DNA of 64,000 bases from Elusimicrobiaceae bacterium (GCA_017534965.1 JAFXVA010000008.1:1-64000); one strand, 5' to 3'; shown: positions 53,003 through 61,892, counted from the first letter of the stretch. Translations and numbers: made by a program. Notes: a model not told the origin generated them from the sequence alone.

Positions 53003-54082
53003 ATGGCAAAATTGAAACAAAAAGATTTCCTTAAGGAAACAATCAAACACATTGATATTAAAAAACACAATGTTGTTAAACTCGTTGATGATATGGCTGA
53101 TATGGCTTATACTTCAAGAGACTTAAATAGAGCTGCAAATATTTATAACTCTATGCTTAAAGAAAAAGATTGTTGCGTCTTTTTGACAATTGCCGGTTCT
53201 CTTGTTTCCGCCGGACTTAAAAAAGTTCTTGTTGATATGATTCAAAATAATATGGTTGATGCCATTATTTCTAACGGCGCAAACATTGTTGACCAAGATT
53301 TCTTTGAGGCCTTAGGTTATAAACATTACAAAGGCGATCAACATTTTGCAGATGATAACTTGCTCCGCGATTTACACATTGACAGAATTTACGATACCTA
53401 CATCAATGAAGACGAACTTAAAGTTTGTGATGAAAGCGTCCACAAAATTTGCAATATGCTTGAACCTAGACCTTATTCTTCAAGAGAATTTATCTATGAG
53501 ATGGGTAAATGGCTTGAAAAACAAAAGAAAGGTAAAGATTCTATTATTTATAATGCTTATAAAAAAGGTGTGCCTATATTTGTGCCGGCTTTCTCCGATT
53601 GCTCCGCCGGTTTTGGTTTTGTAGCACATCAAACAGAAAATCCCGTTCACCATGTTTCCATTGACAGCGCAAAAGATTTCTTGGAACTTACCAAAATTAA
53701 AATGGCTGCAAAAGAAAGCGGTCTTATGATGTTCTGCGGTGGCGTGCCGAAGAACTTTGTTCAAGATACCGTAGTTGCTGCTGAAATTTTAGGGGCTGAT
53801 ATCCCTATGCATAAATATGCCGTTCAAATTACCGTTGCTGATGTTAGAGATGGTGCCTTATCCGGCTCTACTTTAAAAGAAGCTTCCAGCTGGGGTAAAG
53901 TTTCCACCTCTCAAGAACAAATGGTTTACAGCGAAGCTACTTTAGCTATCCCCTTAATCATTGGTTATGGCTATCACAAAAAATCTTGGAAGAACAGAAA
54001 AGCCCACAACTATCAAAAATTCTTACAAGAAGAAGATAGAAAAGCCAAAACAGCAAAAACAAAAAAATGTTCTTGCTGCTAA
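53003..54082 (+). CDS. Deoxyhypusine synthase-like protein
   Basis: 359 aa. Related to eukaryotic/archaeal deoxyhypusine synthase, whose bacterial members act in polyamine chemistry because bacteria lack eIF5A. Seen: DAIISNGANIVDQDFFEALGY, the NAD-type VPIFVPAFSDCSAGFGF, GGVPKNFVQD and SSWGKVS, where the catalytic lysine is expected. The C-terminus is Lys-rich and ends in CSCC. Strong AGGAGG site. It is divergent from glyA-mtnP, and mtnP removes a polyamine by-product, which fits a polyamine role. Confidence 0.85.
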   Translation: MAKLKQKDFLKETIKHIDIKKHNVVKLVDDMADMAYTSRDLNRAANIYNSMLKEKDCCVFLTIAGSLVSAGLKKVLVDMIQNNMVDAIISNGANIVDQDFFEALGYKHYKGDQHFADDNLLRDLHIDRIYDTYINEDELKVCDESVHKICNMLEPRPYSSREFIYEMGKWLEKQKKGKDSIIYNAYKKGVPIFVPAFSDCSAGFGFVAHQTENPVHHVSIDSAKDFLELTKIKMAAKESGLMMFCGGVPKNFVQDTVVAAEILGADIPMHKYAVQITVADVRDGALSGSTLKEASSWGKVSTSQEQMVYSEATLAIPLIIGYGYHKKSWKNRKAHNYQKFLQEEDRKAKTAKTKKCSCC

Positions 54083-54101
54083 AAAATAATAGAGGATTAA
54101 A

Positions 54102-54929
54102 ATGAAAAAATTACTCGTATTTTTACTTCTCTGCTTGCCCTTTGCAGCGGCTAATGCCCAGTTAAGTGCTGTGGGCGTTGTCGGCAATGATGGTTATAGC
54201 GTGCTTAGAGGTTCTTATAATATGGGCGTGCCTTTTGTGCCGGGCCTTAGCGTTGTTCCGCAAGCCGCGATGTATTCAAGAGATGGCATGGATACCATGT
54301 ATAAATATGGTCTTGGTCTTAATTGGCAAACACCTTTCTTGGATATTCTTGAGATTGGCGCAGACGGCTATTATACCCCTAAGAAAAATGGTTATTCCAA
54401 TTATGCTATCGGGGCTTATGCTTCTTTAGATATTTCCCACTTAATGATGGGCGTAATACCTATGGATTCTTTTAAAATCGGTGGCGGTGCAAGAAAAACT
54501 TATCATACTTTCTATGGTTCGCCGGATGTTGATATTAATGAAACAGATATCTATGCTTTTATCAGAGGTGCTAAAGGCGGACTTGACCTTGGGGCAACTT
54601 ACACTAAAGCTATTGATTATTCAGAAGATGTTGCAGGCCTTGCCCCCGCTTGGCTTGATATCCCGGGGCTTAGCGCTGTTTACGGCGGCTTCTTAGATTA
54701 TTCTTTATCTGTTGATGCCGGCTATACTTATAAAATTGTCAGACCTTATGCTTCTTATGGTTTAATAAAATTAAAAGAAATGAAGGAAACTGATGATTTA
54801 AGACTCGGTGCAACCGTAAACCTTTCCGTAGTAAATATCAATGCTGCGGTAGAGTGGTATAATTTCAGCAAAAAAGAAGGACAAGACAGAGAAAGATTTT
54901 ATACCCTTAATGCTTCTGTAGGATTCTAA
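54102..54929 (+). CDS. Predicted outer-membrane beta-barrel protein
   Basis: 275 aa with a signal peptide (ending AANAQ). The mature part is rich in alternating aromatic/Gly strands (YKYGLGLNWQTPF; YSLSVDAGYTYKIVRPYASYGLI; DDLRLGATVNLSVVNINAAVEWYNF) and ends in the terminal Phe signature (LNASVGF) recognised by the BAM machinery. About 10-12 strands seem possible. No family name recognised. It lies 19 nt after the deoxyhypusine-synthase-like gene and probably shares its transcript. Confidence 0.75.
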   Translation: MKKLLVFLLLCLPFAAANAQLSAVGVVGNDGYSVLRGSYNMGVPFVPGLSVVPQAAMYSRDGMDTMYKYGLGLNWQTPFLDILEIGADGYYTPKKNGYSNYAIGAYASLDISHLMMGVIPMDSFKIGGGARKTYHTFYGSPDVDINETDIYAFIRGAKGGLDLGATYTKAIDYSEDVAGLAPAWLDIPGLSAVYGGFLDYSLSVDAGYTYKIVRPYASYGLIKLKEMKETDDLRLGATVNLSVVNINAAVEWYNFSKKEGQDRERFYTLNASVGF

Positions 54930-54934
54930 CAATT

Positions 54935-55363
54935 ATGCAAAAAAGCAAAAGCCTTTCTTTAGTATTATTCGTGCAAAGAACTTTGCTAGGATTGGCTTTT
55001 GCTTTTTTAGCTTGCGGTGAAACTTTAAATTTAAAAATTCTTGTAGATAATGCAACAACTATCGGGCTACCTTATGCTTACCCTGTTTGTATTTGTGTTC
55101 TTGTTTTAACTTTTATTGCAAGCATAATGATTTTTATTGGCTTTAGAACACGCCTTGCTACCGTCGCAAACACTATTGCAACTTTATTTAGCGGATTTTT
55201 CTTTTTTGCGGGTGATTTTAACAGAGTAAATATCATTGGTGTTTTACTTGCACTTGCTTTACTCTTTGGTTTCTTTATCTTGGGCGGTGGCGATTTTTCC
55301 TTAGATGCCTATTTGCAAAGCAAAAAAGAAGAAGAAACTTCAGACAGAATCCCCTTTAGATAA
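54935..55363 (+). CDS. DoxX-like four-helix membrane protein
   Basis: 142 aa, four membrane helices (about 8-28, 46-70, 74-98, 100-122) and an acidic/basic tail. The LFVQRTLLGLAFAFLACGETLN start and RLATVANTIATLFSGFFFF loop are DoxX-like. 5 nt after the barrel gene, no clear Shine-Dalgarno. Its last 8 codons overlap the convergent comEC-like gene by 24 nt. Confidence 0.65.
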   Translation: MQKSKSLSLVLFVQRTLLGLAFAFLACGETLNLKILVDNATTIGLPYAYPVCICVLVLTFIASIMIFIGFRTRLATVANTIATLFSGFFFFAGDFNRVNIIGVLLALALLFGFFILGGGDFSLDAYLQSKKEEETSDRIPFR

Positions 55364-57187
55364 TTTTTTATCTTCTTTAAAATTTATTTCTCTATCTAAA
55401 ATTTTTATTTGTTTTAAATTATCGCGGACATTTATTTTTTCCGTTTGGAAAGATAAATTTAAGTTTTCGTCTTTTTCTATTTTAACCCCGCAATATTTTT
55501 GACTAGGCCAAATAAAATTTATTTTGGCTTTTGTATTTTCAAGCAGCTTTTCTGATTTATCATTTAGGGAATCTAGTTCTAAATAAATATTTCTAATATT
55601 AATATCTTCTAAATCTTTTAGAGCGTAAAGAGAACTAGCCGTTCCTTTAACAAAAAGGCAATCAATTTCTTTTGTGCCAAGCGTCAAAATTGCACTACGT
55701 AAAATATCGCCTTTAACCCCTGCACCGAAAACTCTTGTTATGCTTTTATCTTTTTCAATAACAGAAAAATTATAATGCCCTTTTAAAACTTCTATTCTAT
55801 TTGTCCCGCTATAAAAAGAACAACTAAACAAAATAATACTAAGAGTGCAAATAATAATTATAAAACGCTTTTTATTTTTTATTAAAGGGATATTCAGAAA
55901 AGCAAAAAATATCAAATAAAAAGCAATTATTACAAAGATCTTTAAAGAAGGAAAAACTATTTTGGAAATAGGCAAAGAAGCAAAACTCTCTACTAAAAAC
56001 TTAAATATTATAAGTAAAATATTTAAAACATATACAATGCTTTTTATAAGAAAACCAAAAGGCAAAAAATTAACAAGCCATAGAATAAAACCGCCACCCA
56101 TTATTAAAGCACTTAAAGGAATTAAAATAATATTTGAAAGCGGTGCCGTTAAAGAAATTTTATGAAAGTAATTACAAAAAACAGGCAGTAAAGAAAGTTG
56201 CGCAACAAGAGAAATCAAAAACATTTCTATTAAAATTTTTAAATATTTTGGCAAACTATCTTTAATTTTAAAATTGCTTACAAACAAAATTATTGCAAAG
56301 GTTGCAAGAAAGGACATTTGAAAGCCCGCTTCAAATAAACTTTGCGGATTATAAATTAAAATAAGCAACCCTGCCAAAATAAAACCTTGCAGTAGCCCAC
56401 TTTTGCGACCAAGCACAAAACCGATTGTAGAACAAAAAGCCATAAGATAGGCCCTAAGCAAAGGAGCATCCGCACCGGCAATTAGAGTATAAAACAAGGC
56501 AAGTATCAAAGCAAGACTTGCGCTTGATACTCTCTTAAAACCAAACAAAGAACAAATAAAATAAACTATTAAAGTAACAAAGCCCACATTTCCGCCGGAA
56601 GCAACAAGTAAATGCATAGCACCGCTATCTTGAAAATCTGCGTAAAGAGAACGGGAAATATCCCCCTTTTCTCCAAGGGTAATACCACTAATTATCGGCA
56701 AAACTTCTTTATCAAAATTATCTTCAAAAACGTTTAAAATATTTTTGCGAATTTTTGCAATATTTAACCAAAACAAATTTGCTTTTTCTATTTTATTTAT
56801 TTTTTCAATTCTCGTTTGGGCAGAAATATTTTTTCTTCTCAAAAACAAAGCAAAATCAAAAGAACCGAAATTATCGGTTTTAGGTAAACTTTCAAGTTTA
56901 CCTTCATAAGAAATAAAAGAACCCCTTAAGATATCTTTACACTCTTCTTTAAAACAATAAGCGTAAACTTTTTTATTATTATAAGTTTTATCAAGTTTTA
57001 AAATAAAATTTGTTTTGCCGTTTTTATGGGTTGGATAAGAAACAACTTCCCCTTGCAAAGAAAGAGGTGTGTTTTTTAAATCATCAAAAGAATTATCTGT
57101 TTTAGGGGCTTTTAAAAATAAGGCAAGAACAAGACAATAAATAATAAGCAAAATAACTAGAGGGCGTTTATAAAAAGATATATGCAT
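55340..57187 (-). CDS. comEC: ComEC/Rec2-like DNA-uptake channel protein
   Basis: 615 aa. N-terminal OB-like DUF4131 region (residues 30-130), then the Competence domain with GITLGEKGDISRSLYADFQDSGAMHLLVASGGNVGF and eight or nine helices. The C-terminal part (about 455-615) resembles the metallo-beta-lactamase-like domain by position. However, I see no HxHxDH motif, so the nuclease part appears degenerate. The length is shorter than full ComEC. Predicted to pass single-stranded DNA into the cell. Its start overlaps the recR stop. Confidence 0.85.
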   Translation of the reverse strand: MHISFYKRPLVILLIIYCLVLALFLKAPKTDNSFDDLKNTPLSLQGEVVSYPTHKNGKTNFILKLDKTYNNKKVYAYCFKEECKDILRGSFISYEGKLESLPKTDNFGSFDFALFLRRKNISAQTRIEKINKIEKANLFWLNIAKIRKNILNVFEDNFDKEVLPIISGITLGEKGDISRSLYADFQDSGAMHLLVASGGNVGFVTLIVYFICSLFGFKRVSSASLALILALFYTLIAGADAPLLRAYLMAFCSTIGFVLGRKSGLLQGFILAGLLILIYNPQSLFEAGFQMSFLATFAIILFVSNFKIKDSLPKYLKILIEMFLISLVAQLSLLPVFCNYFHKISLTAPLSNIILIPLSALIMGGGFILWLVNFLPFGFLIKSIVYVLNILLIIFKFLVESFASLPISKIVFPSLKIFVIIAFYLIFFAFLNIPLIKNKKRFIIIICTLSIILFSCSFYSGTNRIEVLKGHYNFSVIEKDKSITRVFGAGVKGDILRSAILTLGTKEIDCLFVKGTASSLYALKDLEDINIRNIYLELDSLNDKSEKLLENTKAKINFIWPSQKYCGVKIEKDENLNLSFQTEKINVRDNLKQIKILDREINFKEDKKLSKGDSV

Positions 57188-57783
57188 TATAGTTTTGTGC
57201 GACCTTTTAAGGCGTGAGAAAGGGTCATTTCGTCAATATAATCAATATTGCCGCCAAGGGGCATACCATAACCAAGACGCGTGATTTTAGGACCGATATC
57301 TCTAAGCATATCGGCAAGATATAAGGCCGTTGTTTGCCCTTCAGTATCCGGGTTGGTAGCAATAATAATTTCTTTAATAGTTTCTTTTTCTTCTTCCACT
57401 CGGTGCATCAATTCTTTTAATTTTAAACCATCGGCATTACGCCCTTCTATCGGGGAAATACTGCCATGTAAAACATGATAGTAGCCATTATAACTTTTTG
57501 TTTTTTCAAGGGCTTCAATATCCTTTGGTTCTTCAACAATACAAAGTAAAGAAGAATCCCTGGTATCGTCTTTGCAAATTTCACACAATGAAGAATTTTC
57601 GCTATAAGAAAAACATTTAGGACAACAGCCCACTTTTAAACGCATATCCAAAATTGCCTGAGTAAATTCTGCCGCTTGAGCTTCGCTTGCACGCAAAAGA
57701 TAGAGGGCAAATCTTTCCGCTTGGCGTGGACCGACCCCGGGTAATTTTCTAAAAGCATTTATTACTCTTTGCAAACTTTTCAT
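57187..57783 (-). CDS. recR: Recombination protein RecR
   Basis: 198 aa. Helix-hairpin-helix (KLPGVGPRQAERFALYLL), Cys4 zinc finger (CCPKCFSYSENSSLCEICKD) and Toprim (IIIATNPDTEGQTTALYLADML). Works with RecF/RecO to load RecA. Common partner of dnaX, with which it overlaps by 4 nt. Confidence 0.98.
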   Translation of the reverse strand: MKSLQRVINAFRKLPGVGPRQAERFALYLLRASEAQAAEFTQAILDMRLKVGCCPKCFSYSENSSLCEICKDDTRDSSLLCIVEEPKDIEALEKTKSYNGYYHVLHGSISPIEGRNADGLKLKELMHRVEEEKETIKEIIIATNPDTEGQTTALYLADMLRDIGPKITRLGYGMPLGGNIDYIDEMTLSHALKGRTKL

Positions 57784-59537
57784 AAGGAATCAACTACCTG
57801 TCCATCAAAAATATCTAAAATATTTTCTAATTCTTTACTTGTTTTAGGTTTTTCAACAAAAGAAGAAAAATCTTCTTTTGCAAAAGGTTTTTCTTTGCTA
57901 ATTAATACCTTTTCCGTTGGTTTTAATTGCTCTTGTTTTTTTATAACTTCTTTTTTTACTTCTGCAACAACCTGCTTTTTTACTTCTGTTTTAGGTTTTG
58001 AAATTGCATACAAAGTTTTTTTGGTTTTTTTAACGGCACTGGCAATCTTAGGAGCCGGCAAAAGTTTAAGTTCAAAATTTACCTGCTCACCAAATAATTT
58101 TTGAGATAAATTTTTAAAATCTTGCAGACGTTTTGTTAAAGTATCTTTTAAAAAAGTGTCATTATGCCTAAAACTTAAAATCCAATTTGTTTTATCTGTT
58201 AATTCCACTTTTGCACTTTGTAAAATTTCATATAAAAACGGATGTTTTGCGGAAATATTTTTTGTAAATAAAATCCATCTTTCCTGAGCGGAAAGTTCCG
58301 GCTTTTCTATTTTTATTTCTTCTTTTTGCGGGGGTTGAATTGAATTTTCTGTTTCAACCGGCTCATTTAGAGTTTTTTTTTCCGTATCAGCGGGAATAAT
58401 ACCTTTTTCAATATTTTCTAAACGGGTAATAAAACTATCCACATCAAAGGTGCTTTCCATTATAGTAAAAAGACCGACTTCGGCAATAAGGGCAGGAGTA
58501 TCGGAATATTTAACTTCATCAATAAGTTTGCCGATTTTGCGCGTTAACCCGGCAATATAAACAGGGCGTGTATCTTTTAATAAATCATCTGCCTCTTCAA
58601 ATGGAGCTGGTGAAGTTTTTAAAGAATAATAAAAAAGTTCACCAAGAGTAGTCTTTAAATCTTTAAGTAAACTTAGGGCTTCAAAACCTTCTTCTTTTAA
58701 AGAAGAAAAAACTTCGTGCATAGCAGTTGTATCTTTGGCGACTAGGGCTTTAGCGGCTTTAATTACCAAATCTTGCGGTAAGAGCCCAAGCATTGAGGAA
58801 ATTGTTTCCTTTGTAATTTTGCCTTGGCTAAAAGCAATAGCCCTATCCATAATTGTTAAGGCATCCCTAAGGGCGCCACCTGCTGCGTGAGCTATAACCT
58901 TTGCGCCTTCTTCTTCAAGTTCAAGGCCTTCTGCCTGCGCTAAATCCAGCAAGTGATTTGTTATATCTTGCTCGCTTATAGGTTTAAAACGATAAGTTTG
59001 GCAACGGGAAGTTATGGTTAAAGGAACTTTATTTAGTTCTGTTGTTGCCAAAATAAAAACAACGTGGGCGGGTGGTTCTTCAATAGTTTTTAAAAGAGCA
59101 TTAAAAGAAGAATCAGAAAGCATGTGGACTTCGTCAAGAATAAAAACTTTATATCTATCGCGCGCACTGGCAAGAGAAACGGTATCAATAATTGCCTGGC
59201 GGACTTTTTCCACCTGAGTATTACTTGCGGCATCAAGTTCTAAAACATCCATATCGCTTGAAGCGGCAATTTCCTTACATTGCGGACAATTACCGCAAGG
59301 CGTAGCTGTTGGGGCTGTATTGCCGTTGCCGGTGCAATTTAAGGCCTTTGCTAAAAGGCGCGCCGTTGTTGTTTTACCGCAACCCCTGGGACCATAAAAT
59401 AAATAAGCGTGCGAAATTCTGCCACTTTTTAAAGCATTTTTTAAAGTGGTAGAAACGCTTTCCTGCCCTACGACTTCTTCAAAAGTCTGCGGACGGTATT
59501 TTGAGGCCAAATTTATATATGGAGTTGTTTGACTCAT
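57780..59537 (-). CDS. dnaX: DNA polymerase III tau (and probably gamma) subunit
   Basis: 585 aa clamp-loader ATPase: YKYRPQTFEEVVGQ-type start, Walker A FYGPRGCGKTTTARLL (about 47-62), zinc Cys cluster (CTGNGNTAPTATPCGNCPQC), Walker B VFILDEVHML and SRC (ITSRCQTYRF). The AAA+ core and domain III end near residue 370. At codons 386-388 is GAA AAA AAA ACT, an A9 run likely to cause slippage to a short gamma form. The C-terminal part is Lys-rich. No Shine-Dalgarno; TATTAT lies 9 nt before the ATG, so the leader is near zero. Confidence 0.97.
   Translation of the reverse strand: MSQTTPYINLASKYRPQTFEEVVGQESVSTTLKNALKSGRISHAYLFYGPRGCGKTTTARLLAKALNCTGNGNTAPTATPCGNCPQCKEIAASSDMDVLELDAASNTQVEKVRQAIIDTVSLASARDRYKVFILDEVHMLSDSSFNALLKTIEEPPAHVVFILATTELNKVPLTITSRCQTYRFKPISEQDITNHLLDLAQAEGLELEEEGAKVIAHAAGGALRDALTIMDRAIAFSQGKITKETISSMLGLLPQDLVIKAAKALVAKDTTAMHEVFSSLKEEGFEALSLLKDLKTTLGELFYYSLKTSPAPFEEADDLLKDTRPVYIAGLTRKIGKLIDEVKYSDTPALIAEVGLFTIMESTFDVDSFITRLENIEKGIIPADTEKKTLNEPVETENSIQPPQKEEIKIEKPELSAQERWILFTKNISAKHPFLYEILQSAKVELTDKTNWILSFRHNDTFLKDTLTKRLQDFKNLSQKLFGEQVNFELKLLPAPKIASAVKKTKKTLYAISKPKTEVKKQVVAEVKKEVIKKQEQLKPTEKVLISKEKPFAKEDFSSFVEKPKTSKELENILDIFDGQVVDSL
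58373..58381 (-). other. Putative dnaX slippage site (A9)
   Basis: Nine consecutive A on the coding strand, read GAA AAA AAA ACT in frame 0. Gaining one A (or -1 slip) reads AAC TCT AAA TGA; losing one A (or +1 slip) reads CTC TAA. Both give stops within four codons, directly after domain III. Thermus thermophilus dnaX uses an A9 run in this way. Confidence 0.7.
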
Positions 59538-59573
59538 AACTATATGATAATAAATTAAAATCTTGCGCGCAAA

Positions 59574-60623
59574 TTACAAAGTTTTTAAGAAATAGCTAAA
59601 AGCGGATATTGCGCCGGCTGCCGGCATCGTTATAACCCAAGCCCAAACTATTCTTCTGGCAACGCCCCAGTGAACGGCGGAAAATCTTTTAAACATACCT
59701 GCGCCAACAATACCGCCTGTAATAATGTGTGTTGTGCTTACCGGAATACCAAACCAAGAGGATAAGAATAAAGAAAGAGAAGCACCTGTTTCCGCACAGA
59801 AACCGCCAATAGGTTTTAAATGGGTAATTTTTTGGCCCATAGTTTTAATAATACGCCAGCCGCCTGATAAAGTGCCAAGGGCTATTGCGCCGTAGCAGGC
59901 AAGTTTAACACTCCAGGGAACAAAAATTTCAGCACCGACATAAAATTGGGAATATTCGTGATTTGTCATAATTACGCGTGCAATTTTATCTGCCGTTTCA
60001 GGATCGGTGGCAAGAGCGCTAAATAAAATCATCATAATAATACCCATAGTTTTTTGAGCATCATTACCGCCATAACCTAAGCAGAAAGAAGCCGCAGAAA
60101 ATAATTCCGCTCTTTTAAAAAAAGCATCAACTTGGCGATATTTAAAAAATGCGCCTATCCTATAAACAATTATGGAAACGATAAAACTTAAAATCATACC
60201 TAAAATAGGAGCAACAACAATAAAAGCAACAATTTTTAAAATACCGCTTGTAATTAAAGAAGACGGCCCTGCCTTAACAAGTGCCGCACCGATAATACCG
60301 CCAATCAAAGCGTGCGAAGAACTTGAAGGAAGACCAAACCACCAGGTAATAAGATTCCACAAACAAGCACTAAGCAAAGCGGCAAAAACAAGATTAGTAT
60401 CAACTATAGAAATATCAACAATCCCGCCACCGATAGTTTTGGCAACGCCCATGTGGAAAATAAAGCATGCAAGAAAGTTAAAAGCAGTTGCCCACCAAAT
60501 TGCGACTCTGGGGGATAAAACTCTTGTGGAGATAATGGTTGATACGGAATTTGCCGCGTCGTGAAAGCCGTTTAAATAGTCAAAGGCCAAAGCCAAAAAT
60601 ATTAAAAATAAAACCCAAAACAT
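59574..60623 (-). CDS. pit: Inorganic phosphate transporter, PiT family
   Basis: 349 aa, about ten helices in two related halves. Signature DYLNGFHDAANSVSTIISTRVL (GANDxAN-like) and the second-half FCLGYGGNDAQKTMGIIMMIL; GIPVSTTHIITGGIVGAG is also typical. Symports phosphate with cations. 9 nt after the DUF47 gene, forming the usual accessory-plus-transporter pair. Confidence 0.95.
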   Translation of the reverse strand: MFWVLFLIFLALAFDYLNGFHDAANSVSTIISTRVLSPRVAIWWATAFNFLACFIFHMGVAKTIGGGIVDISIVDTNLVFAALLSACLWNLITWWFGLPSSSSHALIGGIIGAALVKAGPSSLITSGILKIVAFIVVAPILGMILSFIVSIIVYRIGAFFKYRQVDAFFKRAELFSAASFCLGYGGNDAQKTMGIIMMILFSALATDPETADKIARVIMTNHEYSQFYVGAEIFVPWSVKLACYGAIALGTLSGGWRIIKTMGQKITHLKPIGGFCAETGASLSLFLSSWFGIPVSTTHIITGGIVGAGMFKRFSAVHWGVARRIVWAWVITMPAAGAISAFSYFLKTL

Positions 60624-60632
60624 AGTTTTACC

Positions 60633-61256
60633 TTAGTTGTTCTTTACCAAAATGGAAGAAATTGTATTTGCGACATGTTCGCACATATCGGTAACGCCTT
60701 CGCTTTCTTCAAAAAGTTCTTTTTGCTTAATCGCCATTAAAGGATTAATCTTTTCATCGTTAAGTATGCGGGAAATGGCTTCATCGCGAATATCATCAGC
60801 CAAGTTTTCAAGACGGTTAATTTCAACACAATGTTTAGCGGTTTCTTTAATTTTCTTTTTGTGTCTCAAAGAAAGAACCGCTTGTGAAACTTCTATGGCA
60901 GATTTTTCTATAATCTCAGCAAGATGTTTTGATTCCTGCGAAGGTTCAAATATTTTAAAAAGATAAAAACGATTTGTGATAAGATAAATACCATCAATAA
61001 TATTATCCATTTGATTGGTAAGGTCTAAAATATCTTCTCTGTCAAAGGGGGTTATAAAACTTTCATTTAAAGTGTTTATGATATTGTGGCAAGATTCATC
61101 ACCATCGTGTTCAAGAGAGTGCATTTTGCTAACCATATCTCTTGTAATTTCCGGCGTGCAAACAATCTTTTTAAACAAAGAAGCACATTCCATAACAATA
61201 GCGGCCTGTGCGTCAAATAAATCAAAAAACTTTACTTCTTTTGGCATAAATAACAT
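60633..61256 (-). CDS. DUF47 / PhoU-like regulator of the phosphate transporter
   Basis: 207 aa, all-helical. Motifs EHDGDESCHNIINTLNESFITPFDREDILDLTNQMDNIID are the DUF47 signature with metal-binding acidic residues. Thought to regulate the neighbouring Pit transporter. Strong AGGAGG site. The leader upstream holds a terminator-like hairpin (61276-61307). Confidence 0.94.
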   Translation of the reverse strand: MLFMPKEVKFFDLFDAQAAIVMECASLFKKIVCTPEITRDMVSKMHSLEHDGDESCHNIINTLNESFITPFDREDILDLTNQMDNIIDGIYLITNRFYLFKIFEPSQESKHLAEIIEKSAIEVSQAVLSLRHKKKIKETAKHCVEINRLENLADDIRDEAISRILNDEKINPLMAIKQKELFEESEGVTDMCEHVANTISSILVKNN

Positions 61257-61275
61257 AAGGGGTTCCTCCTATAAT

Positions 61276-61307
61276 AAAAAAGCAGGCGCACAAAAGGGCC
61301 TGCCTGA
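61276..61307 (-). terminator. Terminator-like hairpin in the DUF47-pit leader
   Basis: On the minus strand GCAGGC and GCCTGC (61303-61298 and 61287-61282) enclose a 10-nt loop, with TTTTTT next and then AGGAGG of the DUF47 gene. Because the upstream gene is divergent, this hairpin can act only on the DUF47-pit transcript itself, i.e. as an attenuator. Confidence 0.75.
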
Positions 61308-61372
61308 TAATCAGCTAATTAGTGTATTAAGTGAAAAATTTATATTCTTTTCCATTACTTACATTATAGCAA

Positions 61373-61382
61373 TATTTTTAAG
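61373..61382 (-). promoter_or_regulatory. Extended -10 promoter of DUF47-pit
   Basis: Minus strand TTGCTATAAT, an extended -10 (TG-C-TATAAT). Transcription would begin near 61366, giving a leader of about 110 nt that contains the terminator-like hairpin. Confidence 0.6.
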
Positions 61383-61412
61383 ATTTGTTAAAAGGCCCAG
61401 TAAAAAATTTAA

Positions 61413-61425
61413 TATAATTTTTATT
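61413..61425 (+). promoter_or_regulatory. Leaderless promoter of the LMW phosphatase
   Basis: TATAAT (61413-61418) ends 7 nt before ATG 61426; no Shine-Dalgarno in between. TTAA precedes the hexamer and no clear -35 is seen. The start of transcription should coincide with the ATG. Confidence 0.5.
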
Positions 61426-61875
61426 ATGAAGAAAATTTGTTTCATTTGCCACGCTAATATTTGCAGAAGTTTTGGCGCAGAGTGCATTTTAAATAATCTT
61501 GCCGCTAAAGATAATAATAAGGAAATTATTGCAACTTCACGCGGTATTTACGCGCAAGATTTTTATGCCGTGCCGCAAAAACTTTGGGATTTTTTAAAAT
61601 CTAAAGACATTGAAAAAATAGAGCATAAGTCAACTCTTTTAACAAAAGAAGATTTACAAAACAATGACCTTATTTTAACAATGACAGACGACCAAAAAGA
61701 ATTTATTTTGGATAGATACGCCCAATTTACAGATAAAGTTTTTTTACTTCAGGAATATGTTTACGAAAAAGAAGAAGAAGTTAAAGACCCGATCTCTTTT
61801 AGTGGCTCAAGCTTTAATAAAGTGATGGAAAAAGTTTATCAGGCCGTAGTGGATTTATATAATAAGATAAAATAA
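61426..61875 (+). CDS. Low-molecular-weight protein-tyrosine phosphatase
   Basis: 149 aa. Catalytic CX5RS loop at the N-terminus: ICHANICRSFGAE (Cys8, Arg14), and the general-acid Asp in VKDPISFSGSSF near residue 122. Usual role is dephosphorylating tyrosine kinases or sugar/arginine-phosphate targets; arsenate reductase is a related alternative. The frame is open far upstream (to 61015) but this ATG is the family start. HANIC replaces the usual GNxC in the loop. Confidence 0.88.
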   Translation: MKKICFICHANICRSFGAECILNNLAAKDNNKEIIATSRGIYAQDFYAVPQKLWDFLKSKDIEKIEHKSTLLTKEDLQNNDLILTMTDDQKEFILDRYAQFTDKVFLLQEYVYEKEEEVKDPISFSGSSFNKVMEKVYQAVVDLYNKIK

Positions 61876-61892
61876 TTTTACCTCTTAAATAT

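Noticed and set aside
61015-61425. N-terminal extension of the phosphatase frame (286 aa open)
   Set aside because: The upstream part runs antisense through the DUF47 gene and its leader; the phosphatase family start and a -10 box at 61413 place the real start at 61426.
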